From Amycolatopsis xylanica (GTDB lineage: Bacteria > Actinomycetota > Actinomycetes > Mycobacteriales > Pseudonocardiaceae): a stretch of DNA of 64,000 nt. The translations under genes and the position numbers were made by a program. The stretch spans positions 620,001 to 684,000 of the forward strand of contig NZ_FNON01000003.1 in the NCBI RefSeq assembly GCF_900107045.1. Reading direction: 5' to 3'. The number at the start of each line of letters is the position of its first letter. Position 1 is the first letter of the stretch. The notes under the pieces are model-generated. The model worked only from the letters and a program-made list of their open reading frames with translations. It was not told where the DNA came from and did no database searches. Positions 7,758 through 15,252 of this stretch are shown here, piece after piece.

Positions 7758-9090
7758 CGACGGCGAGCACGACGTCGTCCGCGTGCCGGGGGCCGACGAT
7801 CTGCAGGCCGACCGGCAGCCCGGCCCCGGTGACGCCGACCGGGATGCTGATCGCGGGCTGCTGGGTCATGTTGAACGGGTAGGTGAACGGGGTCCACTGC
7901 GGCCACCCGGTGAGCGCGCTGCCCGGCGGGATGTCGTGGCCCGCCTCGAAGGCCGGGATCGGCACGGTCGGCGTGACCAGCACGTCGAAGCGGCTGTGGA
8001 ACTCGCCCATCAGGATGCCGAGCGCAGCGCGGATCGCGGTCGCCTCCAGGTAGTCGGCGGCGGAATGGGTCAGGCCCTTGCGCCACATGCCGAGCAGTCC
8101 CGGGTCGACGAGCACGTCCGAACCGGCGGGGAACGTCTCGAGCCATTGCGCCGCCCCCGTCGACCACAGCACCTCGAACGCGTCGAGCGGGTCGGTGAAG
8201 CCGGGATCGGATCGGGTGACGTTAAGCCCGAGCTTTTCCAGCACCGCCACGGCCTCCGCGACGATCGCGGCGACCTCGGGGTCGACGTTGACGTACCCGA
8301 GATCCGGTGAGAACGCGACGCGCAAGCCGGTCACGTCGCGCTCCGAGGCGTCGAGGTAAATGCCTTGGTACGGCGGGAGCGCGGCCGGGTCGCGGTGGTC
8401 CGGGCGCGAGAGGATGTCGAGCATCAGCGCGGTGTCGGCGACCGAGAGCGTCATCGGGCCGGCGTGCGAGAGCGGGCCGAACGGGCTCGCCGGGAAGAGC
8501 GGGATCCGCCCGTGCGTCGGCTTGAAGCCGACGATTCCGCAGAACGAGGCCGGGATCCGCACCGAGCCGCCGCCATCGGTGCCGACCGAGAGCACCCCCA
8601 TGCCCGCCGCCACCGCGGCCGCGCTGCCCCCGCTCGAACCGCCGGTGGTCTTCGACGGGTCCACCGGGTTGCGGGTGATGCCGGTCAACGGGCTGTCCGT
8701 GACGGCCTTCCACGCCAGCTCCGGCGTGGTCGTCTTGCCGAGCAGCACCGCGCCGCTTTCGCGCAGGCGCGCGGTGACCGGGCTGTCGACGTCCCACGGC
8801 AGGTTCGGGTCGATGCATTTCGAACCACGCAGCGTCGGCCAGCCCTCGGTGAGGAACATGTCCTTGATCGAGGTGGGCACCCCGTCGAGCGGGCTGAGCG
8901 GACCACCTTCACGCCAGCGGGTTTCGGACGCTTTCGCCTGCCGCAGCGCCGATTCCGCGTCGACGAGGCAGTAGGCGTTGAGCTCGCCGTCCTTGGCCTT
9001 GATCGCGTCGAGCGCGTCCTGGGTGGCCTCCACAGGCGAGGACTCGCCGCTCGCGTAGGCCTTGATCAGCTCTGTCGCGGTGGTGCTCAT
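7729..9090 (-). CDS. Amidase (amidase signature family)
   Basis: The 453-aa protein has the complete amidase-signature catalytic set: Lys76 in GVPTSIKD, the Ser-rich loop GGSSGGS at 150-156, and the nucleophile Ser176 in TDGGGSVRIP. The family hydrolyses amide C-N bonds to acid plus ammonia; substrate range is broad. Its ATG overlaps the stop of the upstream hydroxyacid dehydrogenase (ATGA), so the two are translationally coupled and form one arm of the GntR-linked cluster. The 3' end overlaps the convergent MFS gene by 29 bp. Confidence 0.92.
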   Translation of the reverse strand: MSTTATELIKAYASGESSPVEATQDALDAIKAKDGELNAYCLVDAESALRQAKASETRWREGGPLSPLDGVPTSIKDMFLTEGWPTLRGSKCIDPNLPWDVDSPVTARLRESGAVLLGKTTTPELAWKAVTDSPLTGITRNPVDPSKTTGGSSGGSAAAVAAGMGVLSVGTDGGGSVRIPASFCGIVGFKPTHGRIPLFPASPFGPLSHAGPMTLSVADTALMLDILSRPDHRDPAALPPYQGIYLDASERDVTGLRVAFSPDLGYVNVDPEVAAIVAEAVAVLEKLGLNVTRSDPGFTDPLDAFEVLWSTGAAQWLETFPAGSDVLVDPGLLGMWRKGLTHSAADYLEATAIRAALGILMGEFHSRFDVLVTPTVPIPAFEAGHDIPPGSALTGWPQWTPFTYPFNMTQQPAISIPVGVTGAGLPVGLQIVGPRHADDVVLAVARTLESALA

Positions 9091-10058
9091 ACGGCTCCCG
9101 GTACGTAGCCCAGCTTCTTGTCGACGACGTTCAGCAGCGGTTCCCCGGCCAGCCAGCGCCGGAAGTTCTCGGCGAACACCTCGCCCAGCGTGTCCCGCCA
9201 GCCGAGGTAGTCACCGGACATGTGCGGGGACACCAGCACGTTCTCCATGGTCCACAACGGATTCTCGGGCGGCAGCGGCTCGGTCTCGAACACGTCGAGC
9301 GCGGCGCCCGCGATCCGCTCGGTCTTCAGCGCGGTGATCAGGTCGGCGGTGACCACCAGCTCGCCGCGGCCGACGTTGATGAACCGCGCCGACGGCTTCA
9401 TCGCGGCGAACGCCCGCGCGTCGAACAGCCCCTTGGTCTTCTCGGTCAGCGGCGCGACCGCCACGACGTAGTCCGCCCACGGCAAATGCCGCGGCAGCTC
9501 GCCGGAGGCGTGCACGGTGCCGAAATCCGGGTCGCCGGTCCTCGCCCGGCGCCCCGCGCCCGTCACCCGCATCCCCGCCGCGCGCAGCAGGCGCGCGATG
9601 GCCCGCCCGATCGGCCCGGTGCCGACGACCAGCACGTCCTTGCCCGCGATCCGCTCGCTTTCCCTGTGTTGCCAACGGGATTCCCGCTGCAGGTCGAGCG
9701 AGCGCGCGAAGTCCTTGGCGAAGGTGAGCACCACACCCAGCACGTACTCGGCGATCGCATCGTCGAACACGCCCCGCGAGTTGGTGAGCACGACGTCGCT
9801 TTCGCGCAACGCCGGGAAGAGCACCGGGTCGACCCCGGCGCTGGCGATGTGCAGCCAGCGCACCCGGTCGGCCGCGTGCCAGGCACCCGGCACAGCGGTG
9901 GACAGGAAGTCGTAGACGAACAACGCGTCCGCGCCCCGCAAGGCCTCGGCCAGGCCCGCCTCGCCGGTATACCGCACCTCGGCGGCCGCCTCGACGTCCC
10001 GCATCCCGGGCGGCTTGAGATCACCACACAGTACGGTCAGGGTCGTCACGGGCCCCAC
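9087..10058 (-). CDS. D-2-hydroxyacid dehydrogenase
   Basis: The protein is 323 aa with the NAD-binding GxGxxG fingerprint (VVGTGPIGRAIARLLRAAG) and the catalytic Arg-Glu-His set: NVGRGELV (Arg), DVFETEPLP (Glu) and VSPHMSGD (His). Members reduce 2-oxoacids to D-2-hydroxyacids or the reverse. The order 'dehydrogenase-amidase' with a 4-bp overlap shows one transcript, reading away from the operator pair at 10079-10145. Start ATG is 10058; an internal GTG a few codons later is possible. Confidence 0.88.
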   Translation of the reverse strand: MGPVTTLTVLCGDLKPPGMRDVEAAAEVRYTGEAGLAEALRGADALFVYDFLSTAVPGAWHAADRVRWLHIASAGVDPVLFPALRESDVVLTNSRGVFDDAIAEYVLGVVLTFAKDFARSLDLQRESRWQHRESERIAGKDVLVVGTGPIGRAIARLLRAAGMRVTGAGRRARTGDPDFGTVHASGELPRHLPWADYVVAVAPLTEKTKGLFDARAFAAMKPSARFINVGRGELVVTADLITALKTERIAGAALDVFETEPLPPENPLWTMENVLVSPHMSGDYLGWRDTLGEVFAENFRRWLAGEPLLNVVDKKLGYVPGAV

Positions 10059-10078
10059 GGTAGGAGTGGGCTCGTATG

Positions 10079-10090
10079 ATTGTCAACAAT
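10079..10090. promoter_or_regulatory. Putative GntR operator, site 1 (ATTGTCAACAAT)
   Basis: A 12-bp near-perfect palindrome lies 21 bp upstream of the hydroxyacid dehydrogenase start, in the divergent region before the isomerase/GntR genes. The same word recurs at 10134 and 15204. Confidence 0.7.
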
Positions 10091-10133
10091 CCTCCCGCGA
10101 CCCGCGCGAGTCGTCTTGACGGGTCCGCCTAGG

Positions 10134-10145
10134 ATTGTCGACAAT
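10134..10145. promoter_or_regulatory. Putative GntR operator, site 2 (ATTGTCGACAAT)
   Basis: A perfect 12-bp palindrome, 55 bp from site 1 and 31 bp before the chosen start of the isomerase-like gene. Two sites about five helical turns apart suit co-operative binding or looping by a dimeric FCD-type GntR regulator. Confidence 0.7.
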
Positions 10146-10175
10146 CTGCGGTCGCTGGAACACGGAGGTCAGGTA

Positions 10176-10820
10176 GTGCCCACGATCGGCTTCATCCACC
10201 CCGGCACGCTGGCCGAGGAGGACTACCTGCTCGCCGAGCAGCTGCTCGGCGACGACGTCAAGCTGTCGCCCGAGCGGTTCTCCGGCACCGACCCGCACAC
10301 CGCGCCCGACCTCTTCGCAGGCTCGTCGCCGGACGCCGTGGTCTGGGCGTGCACCCGGAGCAGTTTCGCGGGCGGCTGGGAAACCGCCCAGGACCGGCTG
10401 GCGAAACTCACCGCCTCGGTGGGTGTCCCCGTTTCGAGTACCTCCTTCGCATTCACCGACGCCGCACGCGTGCTCGGCCTGCGCCGGGTCGCGGTGGCGT
10501 CGCGGTATCCGGCCGAGGTCGCGGCGGAGTTCGCCGCGTTTCTCGGCATGGCGGGCCTGGACGTCATCGGCGCGCCCGGCGCGGGCACCACCGACGACGC
10601 CGTCGCGCTCGCGCTCGGCGCCGACCACCCGGCCGCGCAGGCCGTGCTGGTGCCCGACACCACGCTGCGCACGCTGGCCGCGGTCAACGAGATCGAGGAG
10701 CGCACCGGGAAGCCGGTGCTCACCGCGAACCAGGTGACCATCTGGGCCGGGCTCCGTCTCATCGGCGAGCGGCGGCTCGCCCGCTCGCTCGGCGCGCTGT
10801 TCCGTCAGAGAGGAGCCTGA
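10176..10820 (+). CDS. Maleate isomerase / arylmalonate decarboxylase-like (Asp/Glu racemase superfamily)
   Basis: GTG 10176 is chosen because GGAGG lies 8 nt upstream; the longer frame from 10080 would run through both operators. The 214-aa product begins with the family strand VPTIGFIHPGT and has the first active-site loop WACTRSSF. The second loop, which normally supplies another Cys, reads VPDTTLRTLAAVNEIEERTG, with Asp in place of Cys; the protein has only one cysteine in all. Single-Cys members (arylmalonate decarboxylase type) decarboxylate or epimerise, whereas two-Cys members racemise or isomerise maleate. A decarboxylase-like role is therefore possible but unproven. It is 4 bp upstream of the GntR gene. 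Confidence 0.75.
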   Translation: MPTIGFIHPGTLAEEDYLLAEQLLGDDVKLSPERFSGTDPHTAPDLFAGSSPDAVVWACTRSSFAGGWETAQDRLAKLTASVGVPVSSTSFAFTDAARVLGLRRVAVASRYPAEVAAEFAAFLGMAGLDVIGAPGAGTTDDAVALALGADHPAAQAVLVPDTTLRTLAAVNEIEERTGKPVLTANQVTIWAGLRLIGERRLARSLGALFRQRGA

Positions 10821-10824
10821 GCCG

Positions 10825-11496
10825 ATGGCGTTGACCAATATCGAGCCGGTCAGCCGCGAGTCGACCGCGGGCATCATCGCCCGCCAGCTGCGCGCCGCGA
10901 TCATGAGCGGCGCGCTGGCGCCGGGCACCCAGCTCGGTGAGAGCGAGCTCGCCGCCCGGTTCCAGGTGTCACGCGGCCCGCTGCGCGAAGCCATGCAGCG
11001 CCTCGTTTCCGAAGGGCTGCTGCGCAGCGAACGCCACCGCGGGCTGTTCGTGATCGACCTCGAACCCAGCGACGTGCTCGACATCTACACCGCGCGCACC
11101 GCCATCGAACGCGCCGCCGTGCTTCTCATCCTGCGCGGCGACATCGCGGCGGCCGCCGACCGTCTCGACGCGACCGTGCGCGAGATGGCCAGCGCCGCGC
11201 ACGACGACGACCCGGCCGCGCTGTCCACGGCGGACCTGCGGTTCCACGAGGCGCTGATCGAGGCCTCCGGCAGCAAACGCCTGGTGCGCATGGCCAGCAC
11301 GCTGCTCATCGAGACCCGGATGTGCCTCACCGCGCTGCAGGACACCTACAACGACGTCGAAGAACGCGTCGGCGAGCACACCCAGATCATCGAAGCGCTG
11401 CGTGCCGGCGACGAGCGTGCCGTGCTGGCGCTGCTCGACGCCCACATGGAGGACGCCGTGCGGCGCCTGGCACCCGGCTCCAGCCTGCACCACTGA
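10825..11496 (+). CDS. GntR-family regulator, FCD (FadR C-terminal) type
   Basis: The 223-aa protein has an N-terminal winged helix (residues about 10-75; GESELAARFQVSRGPLREAM is the recognition unit) and an all-helical FCD ligand domain with the metal-binding residues of DLRFHEAL, EHTQII and AHMEDAV. FCD regulators usually repress catabolic operons until an organic-acid ligand binds. It follows the isomerase-like gene after 4 bp and probably binds the ATTGTC[A/G]ACAAT sites at 10079, 10134 and 15204, including its own operon promoter. Confidence 0.92.
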   Translation: MALTNIEPVSRESTAGIIARQLRAAIMSGALAPGTQLGESELAARFQVSRGPLREAMQRLVSEGLLRSERHRGLFVIDLEPSDVLDIYTARTAIERAAVLLILRGDIAAAADRLDATVREMASAAHDDDPAALSTADLRFHEALIEASGSKRLVRMASTLLIETRMCLTALQDTYNDVEERVGEHTQIIEALRAGDERAVLALLDAHMEDAVRRLAPGSSLHH

Positions 11497-11545
11497 GGCA
11501 CCGTCAAGCACCACCGAGGCAGCTCTGAGGAAGCACTGAGGCGCG

Positions 11546-12010
11546 CTAGTCAGCTCGCATGCCCAGCACCGGCTGCCCTCCTCTCCCACCGCGGAACGCG
11601 GGGTTCCACGGCCAGCGCCCGCGCTCGTCGGCGTGCACGATCTGCAGCGCGCGCAGCTCGTGCTCGTAGAACTCCCACGCCTTGAACAGATGCGCCGACG
11701 GCTGCTCCAGCTCGACGAACTCGATCAGCGGCCCGTCACGCAGCCGCACTTGCTCTCCCGGTCTCGACGGCTCCGCGTGCACGAAATGCGCGGCGACCGA
11801 GTTGAGCAGCAGGACCGACTGCGGCGCGTCCATCCCGGTGACGACCAGCTCGGGCCGCCCCAGCTCGGTGAGCCCGACGGTGTAGGCCCACGGCGGGTAG
11901 AGGCGGTCGCCGTCGATACCGACCACGACCCAGCCGTTGTCCTTGATCTGTTCGCGCAGGAACCGTTCGTGGTCCTCGCGGGCGTCCGGATGATCGCAAT
12001 GGCGGCACAT
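11546..12010 (-). CDS. DUF4262 domain protein
   Basis: The 154-aa protein has the DUF4262 pattern: an N-terminal CRHCDHPD (possible metal-binding Cys/His set), then GWVVVGIDGDRLYPPWAYTV and GLTELGRPELVVTGM. The function of the family is unknown. The gene stands alone, converging on the GntR gene (49 bp between stops) and divergent from the repeat-rich stretch to its right. Confidence 0.75.
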   Translation of the reverse strand: MCRHCDHPDAREDHERFLREQIKDNGWVVVGIDGDRLYPPWAYTVGLTELGRPELVVTGMDAPQSVLLLNSVAAHFVHAEPSRPGEQVRLRDGPLIEFVELEQPSAHLFKAWEFYEHELRALQIVHADERGRWPWNPAFRGGRGGQPVLGMRAD

Positions 12011-12263
12011 GATGTCTCCCTCCGATGGAGCGGCTTAGTACACTGACCACTATGCACCGGAGCACCGACAAAACTGGATCGTCGCAGTTCAGAGGCTCTG
12101 TCAGGCGGCTAGACAGGCTGATGCCGCGCAGGCGGGCAGGGGCGATCGAGCGCCTAGGGGCGTCAACGCGCGCCAGCCGGGCGAAGGGCTCGTGGGCGCT
12201 TGCGAGAGTGGCCGAGACGCTCCACCCGGCCTGTATGAAGGCAAGCCTCCGGGGCACGCGGCG

Positions 12264-12324
12264 ACCTGGGGTCGTGAGTGTTTTGGCCGGTTAGAACCGG
12301 CGATACCACTCACGACCCCCAGGT
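12264..12324. repeat. Family A palindrome, copy 2
   Basis: Outer arms ACCTGGGGTCGTGAGTG and its near-complement enclose a GGCCGGTTAGAACCGG core. The middle of the arms is mismatched (GTTTTG against GATAC), so this copy is partly decayed. Confidence 0.8.
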
Positions 12325-12333
12325 CTTGGTCGC

Positions 12334-12355
12334 GGGATAAAGCCCGCTTTATCCC
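12334..12355. repeat. Family C palindrome, copy 1
   Basis: Arms GGGATAAAGC and GCTTTATCCC are exact complements with a 2-nt centre. The same word occurs at 33761-33813 and 58041-58085. Confidence 0.8.
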
Positions 12356-12377
12356 GGGCTCGAGGGTGAGCGGGCGG

Positions 12378-12427
12378 GGGTCGTGAGCGTTGCGGGCGGT
12401 TCTAACCGTCCGCAACGCTCACGACCC
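12378..12427. repeat. Family A palindrome, copy 3
   Basis: A 50-bp near-perfect palindrome, GGGTCGTGAGCGTTGCGGGC followed by its complement around a GGTTCTAACC core (CT orientation). Both arms carry the matched substitution GAGCGTTGC / GCAACGCTC. Confidence 0.85.
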
Positions 12428-12592
12428 CAGCCACGGAGTGCCTCGCCGCGTGGACTCCCGCCGCGCGTGTGTGGGACACGGGGTATCTGAGCGTTCGACA
12501 CGAGGTGCGCGAGTGCGGGTCGCGGGGTGCGCGGGTGTGGGACACGGGGTGCGCGAGGGGTGCCGCGCTTGGGGGTGTCGCGGGGCGGGGTG

Positions 12593-12644
12593 GGGGTCGT
12601 GAGTGTTTTGGCCGGTTAGAACCGGCCGGAACACTCACGACCCC
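12593..12644. repeat. Family A palindrome, copy 4
   Basis: A 52-bp palindrome with outer GGGGTCGTGAGTG / CACTCACGACCCC arms and a GGCCGGTTAGAACCGGCC core, ending 5 bp before the stop codon of the convergently read tartrate-dehydrogenase-like gene. Confidence 0.85.
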
Positions 12645-12649
12645 GGCGT

Positions 12650-13702
12650 CTAGGTGAGGCAGTCGGCGATGGCCGAGCCCAGCTCGGAGGTCGTCGCGGT
12701 CCCGCCGAGGTCGGGCGTGAGCACGGCGCCGTCGGACAGCACCTTCTCGACCGCCGCCTCGACCGAGGCCGCGGCGGCCGTTTCGCCCAGGTGTGACAGG
12801 AGCATCGCGCCCGCGAGGATCTGGGCGACCGGGTTCGCGATGCCCTGGCCCGCGATGTCCGGGGCCGATCCGTGCACCGCCTCGAACATCGACGGGTGCG
12901 AGCCGGACGGGTTGATGTTGCCAGAGGGGGCCATCCCGAGCCCGCCGGTGACGGCGGCCGCGAGGTCGCTCAGTATGTCGCCGAACAGGTTCGACGCCAC
13001 GATCACGTCGAGCCGGTCCGGCGCCTGGACCATCCTGGCGGCGAGCGCGTCGATATGGCATTGCTCCGCGACGACGTCCGGGTACTCGACGGCGATGGCC
13101 GCGAAGATCTCGTCCCAGAACGGCATCGAGTGGATCAGCCCGTTCGACTTCGTCGCCGAACACAGCCTGCCCGCGCGCGTGCGGGCCAGCTCGAACGCGT
13201 ACCGGATGATCCGCTCGACACCGACGCGCGTGAACACCGACTCCTGCAGCACGAATTCGCCCGGCTCGCCAGCCCCGTGCCGCCCGCCGAGCGTCGAATA
13301 CTCGCCCTCGGAGTTCTCGCGGACGATGACCATCTCCAGCTCCGGCGCCGACCGCCCGGCCAGCACCGAAGACGTCCCCGGCAGCAGCCGCACCGGGCGC
13401 AGGTTGACGTACTGCGAGAACGCGCGCCGGACCGGGATCAGCAAGCCCCACAACGAAATGTGGTCGGGGACGCCAGGGAAACCCACCGCTCCCAGCAGGA
13501 TGCCGTCGAACGAGGACAACGCCGCGAGCCCGTCGTCCGGCATCATCGAGCCGGTCGACAGGTAGCGCTCGCAGCTCCAGTCGAACTCCGTCCACTCCAG
13601 ACCGAACCCCGACGCCGCGCGGTCCAGCACCTTGCGGGCCTCGAGCGTCACGTCGACGCCGATGCCGTCGCCGGGGATGCTCGCGATCCGGTAAACCTTC
13701 AT
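12650..13702 (-). CDS. Tartrate / D-malate dehydrogenase-like beta-decarboxylating dehydrogenase
   Basis: The 350-aa protein belongs to the isocitrate/isopropylmalate dehydrogenase superfamily: IPGDGIG at the N-terminus, ENSEGEYSTLGG, ATKSNGL, and ASNLFGDILSDLAAAVTGGLG. Together with AVHGSAPDIAGQGIANP these match the tartrate/D-malate dehydrogenase branch, which oxidatively decarboxylates 2-hydroxy diacids with NAD+. ATG 13702 overlaps the stop of the upstream aldehyde dehydrogenase (ATGA). It lies on the left transcript that starts at the operator at 15204. The exact diacid is not inferable. Confidence 0.85.
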   Translation of the reverse strand: MKVYRIASIPGDGIGVDVTLEARKVLDRAASGFGLEWTEFDWSCERYLSTGSMMPDDGLAALSSFDGILLGAVGFPGVPDHISLWGLLIPVRRAFSQYVNLRPVRLLPGTSSVLAGRSAPELEMVIVRENSEGEYSTLGGRHGAGEPGEFVLQESVFTRVGVERIIRYAFELARTRAGRLCSATKSNGLIHSMPFWDEIFAAIAVEYPDVVAEQCHIDALAARMVQAPDRLDVIVASNLFGDILSDLAAAVTGGLGMAPSGNINPSGSHPSMFEAVHGSAPDIAGQGIANPVAQILAGAMLLSHLGETAAAASVEAAVEKVLSDGAVLTPDLGGTATTSELGSAIADCLT

Positions 13703-15156
13703 AGGCTCACCGCGATGTACTTGATCTCCAGGAACTCTTCGATCCCCACGGAACCGCCTTCGCGGCCGAGACCGGACGCCTTGATCCCGCCGAACGGGGC
13801 CGCCGGGTTCGACACGATGCCCTGGTTGAGCCCGATCATGCCGGCCTCGAGCCGTTCCGCGACACGCAGAGCGCGCTTCACGTCGCTCGTGTACAGGTAC
13901 GAGACGAGCCCGAACTCGGTGTCGTTGGCCGCGGCGACGACCTCGTCCTCGGTGTCGAACGTCAGGATCGGCGCGACCGGGCCGAAGATCTCCTCGCGCG
14001 TCAACCTGGCGTCGACGGGGACATCGGTGAGCACGGTCGGCTGGTAGAAGTTGCCCGGTCCGTCCACTGTGGAGCCTCCGGTGCGCACGCGCGCGCCGCG
14101 GGAGACCGCGTCCTGCACCAGCTCGGTCACCTTCGAGACGGCGGCCTCGTCGATGAGCGGCCCGACCACCACGCCGTCCTCGGTGCCGCGGCCGATCGGC
14201 AGCGCGGCCATGCGCTCGGTAAGCCGCTGAGAGAACTCCTCCACCAGCCCACGCTGCACGTAGATGCGGTTGGCGGCCGTGCACGCCTCGCCGATGTTGC
14301 GCATCTTGGCCTGCATCGCGCCTTCGATGGCCGCGTCGAGGTCGGCGTCCTCGAAGACCACGAACGGCGCGTTGCCGCCGAGCTCCATCGAGGTGCGCAA
14401 CACCTTGTCGGCGCACTGTTCCAGCAGCTTGCGGCCGACCGCGGTCGAGCCGGTGAACGACAGCTTGCGGGCACGCCCGTCACGGATCAGCGGCTCCATC
14501 ACGCCGCCGGAGTCCGAGGTGGTGAGCACGTTGAGCACGCCTTCCGGCAACCCTGCCTCGGCCATGATCCCGGCCAGCGCCAGCATCGACAGCGGGGTCT
14601 GCGCGGCGGGCTTGATCACCATCGTGCAGCCTGCCGCAACGGCGGGCCCGATCTTGCGGGTGCCCATGGCCATCGGGAAGTTCCACGGCGTGATCAGCAG
14701 CGCGGGCCCGACCGGCTGGCGGGTGACCAGGAACCGGCCGGTCCCGTTCGGCGCGACCGCGTAGTCGCCGTGCACGCGCACGGCCTCTTCGGCGAACCAG
14801 CGGAAGAACTCGGCGGCGTAGGTGATCTCGCCGCGTGACTCGGCGAGCGGCTTGCCCATCTCCAGCGTCATGAGCAGCGCGAGTTCCTCGTTGCGCTCGG
14901 TCAGCAGCTGATACGCCCGCCGCAGGATCTCCCCGCGCTCGCGCGGCGCGACGGCCGCCCAGCTCGCCTGCGCGGCGACGGCGGCGTCCAGCGCGGCGAC
15001 GCCGTCCGCCGGGGAGGCGTCCGCGACTTCGCAGAGCACGTCGCCGGTCGACGGATCGTGGACGGGCAGCGTCCTGCCGCCCGAAGCCGGAACCCATTTC
15101 CCGCCGATGAACAGGTCCTTCTCGACGGCGTTGACTACGCCGGATTCGCTGACCAT
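13699..15156 (-). CDS. gabD: Succinate-semialdehyde dehydrogenase (aldehyde dehydrogenase family)
   Basis: The 485-aa ALDH has the general base Glu258 (SMELGGNAP) and catalytic Cys292 (GEACTAANR). FTGSTAVGR and PWNFPMAMGTRKIGPAVAAG are NAD(P)-fold and substrate-channel blocks typical of the succinate-semialdehyde subfamily. It would oxidise succinic semialdehyde to succinate, feeding the TCA cycle. The RBS AGAGGAG precedes ATG 15156. It is divergent from a GABA-type transaminase, the enzyme that makes succinic semialdehyde, with a putative GntR operator between them. Confidence 0.88.
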   Translation of the reverse strand: MVSESGVVNAVEKDLFIGGKWVPASGGRTLPVHDPSTGDVLCEVADASPADGVAALDAAVAAQASWAAVAPRERGEILRRAYQLLTERNEELALLMTLEMGKPLAESRGEITYAAEFFRWFAEEAVRVHGDYAVAPNGTGRFLVTRQPVGPALLITPWNFPMAMGTRKIGPAVAAGCTMVIKPAAQTPLSMLALAGIMAEAGLPEGVLNVLTTSDSGGVMEPLIRDGRARKLSFTGSTAVGRKLLEQCADKVLRTSMELGGNAPFVVFEDADLDAAIEGAMQAKMRNIGEACTAANRIYVQRGLVEEFSQRLTERMAALPIGRGTEDGVVVGPLIDEAAVSKVTELVQDAVSRGARVRTGGSTVDGPGNFYQPTVLTDVPVDARLTREEIFGPVAPILTFDTEDEVVAAANDTEFGLVSYLYTSDVKRALRVAERLEAGMIGLNQGIVSNPAAPFGGIKASGLGREGGSVGIEEFLEIKYIAVSL

Positions 15157-15203
15157 CTCAGATCGCTCCTCTTTTGCCGTGGGCCACCAGCCATGCTATG
15201 GAT

Positions 15204-15215
15204 ATTGTCAACAAT
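15204..15215. promoter_or_regulatory. Putative GntR operator, site 3 (ATTGTCAACAAT)
   Basis: The same 12-bp palindrome as site 1, in the 96-bp gap between the divergent gabD-like and gabT-like genes. It is followed by CGACAAC, a possible extra half-site. It links this gene pair to the regulator 4 kb away. Confidence 0.7.
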
Positions 15216-15252
15216 CGACAACCCGCAAGCGGACCTAAGGAGCCACGCTGCC

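Larger units (their letters stand above)
12011..12649. other. Gene-free, palindrome-rich intergenic stretch
   Basis: In this 639-bp stretch I support no gene. The one plus-strand frame (12025-12294) ends inside a family A palindrome and shows no homology. The stretch holds three family A palindromes and one family C palindrome within 380 bp. Between them is a tandem-like GC-rich tract in which GTGTGGGACACGGGGT occurs twice (12470 and 12536 regions), with related GTGCGCGAG words. Confidence 0.65.

Noticed and set aside
12025..12294. 89-codon plus-strand open frame after the DUF4262 gene
   Set aside because: Low-complexity basic translation, no RBS, and its stop is the TAG within a family A palindrome. 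Treated as chance.
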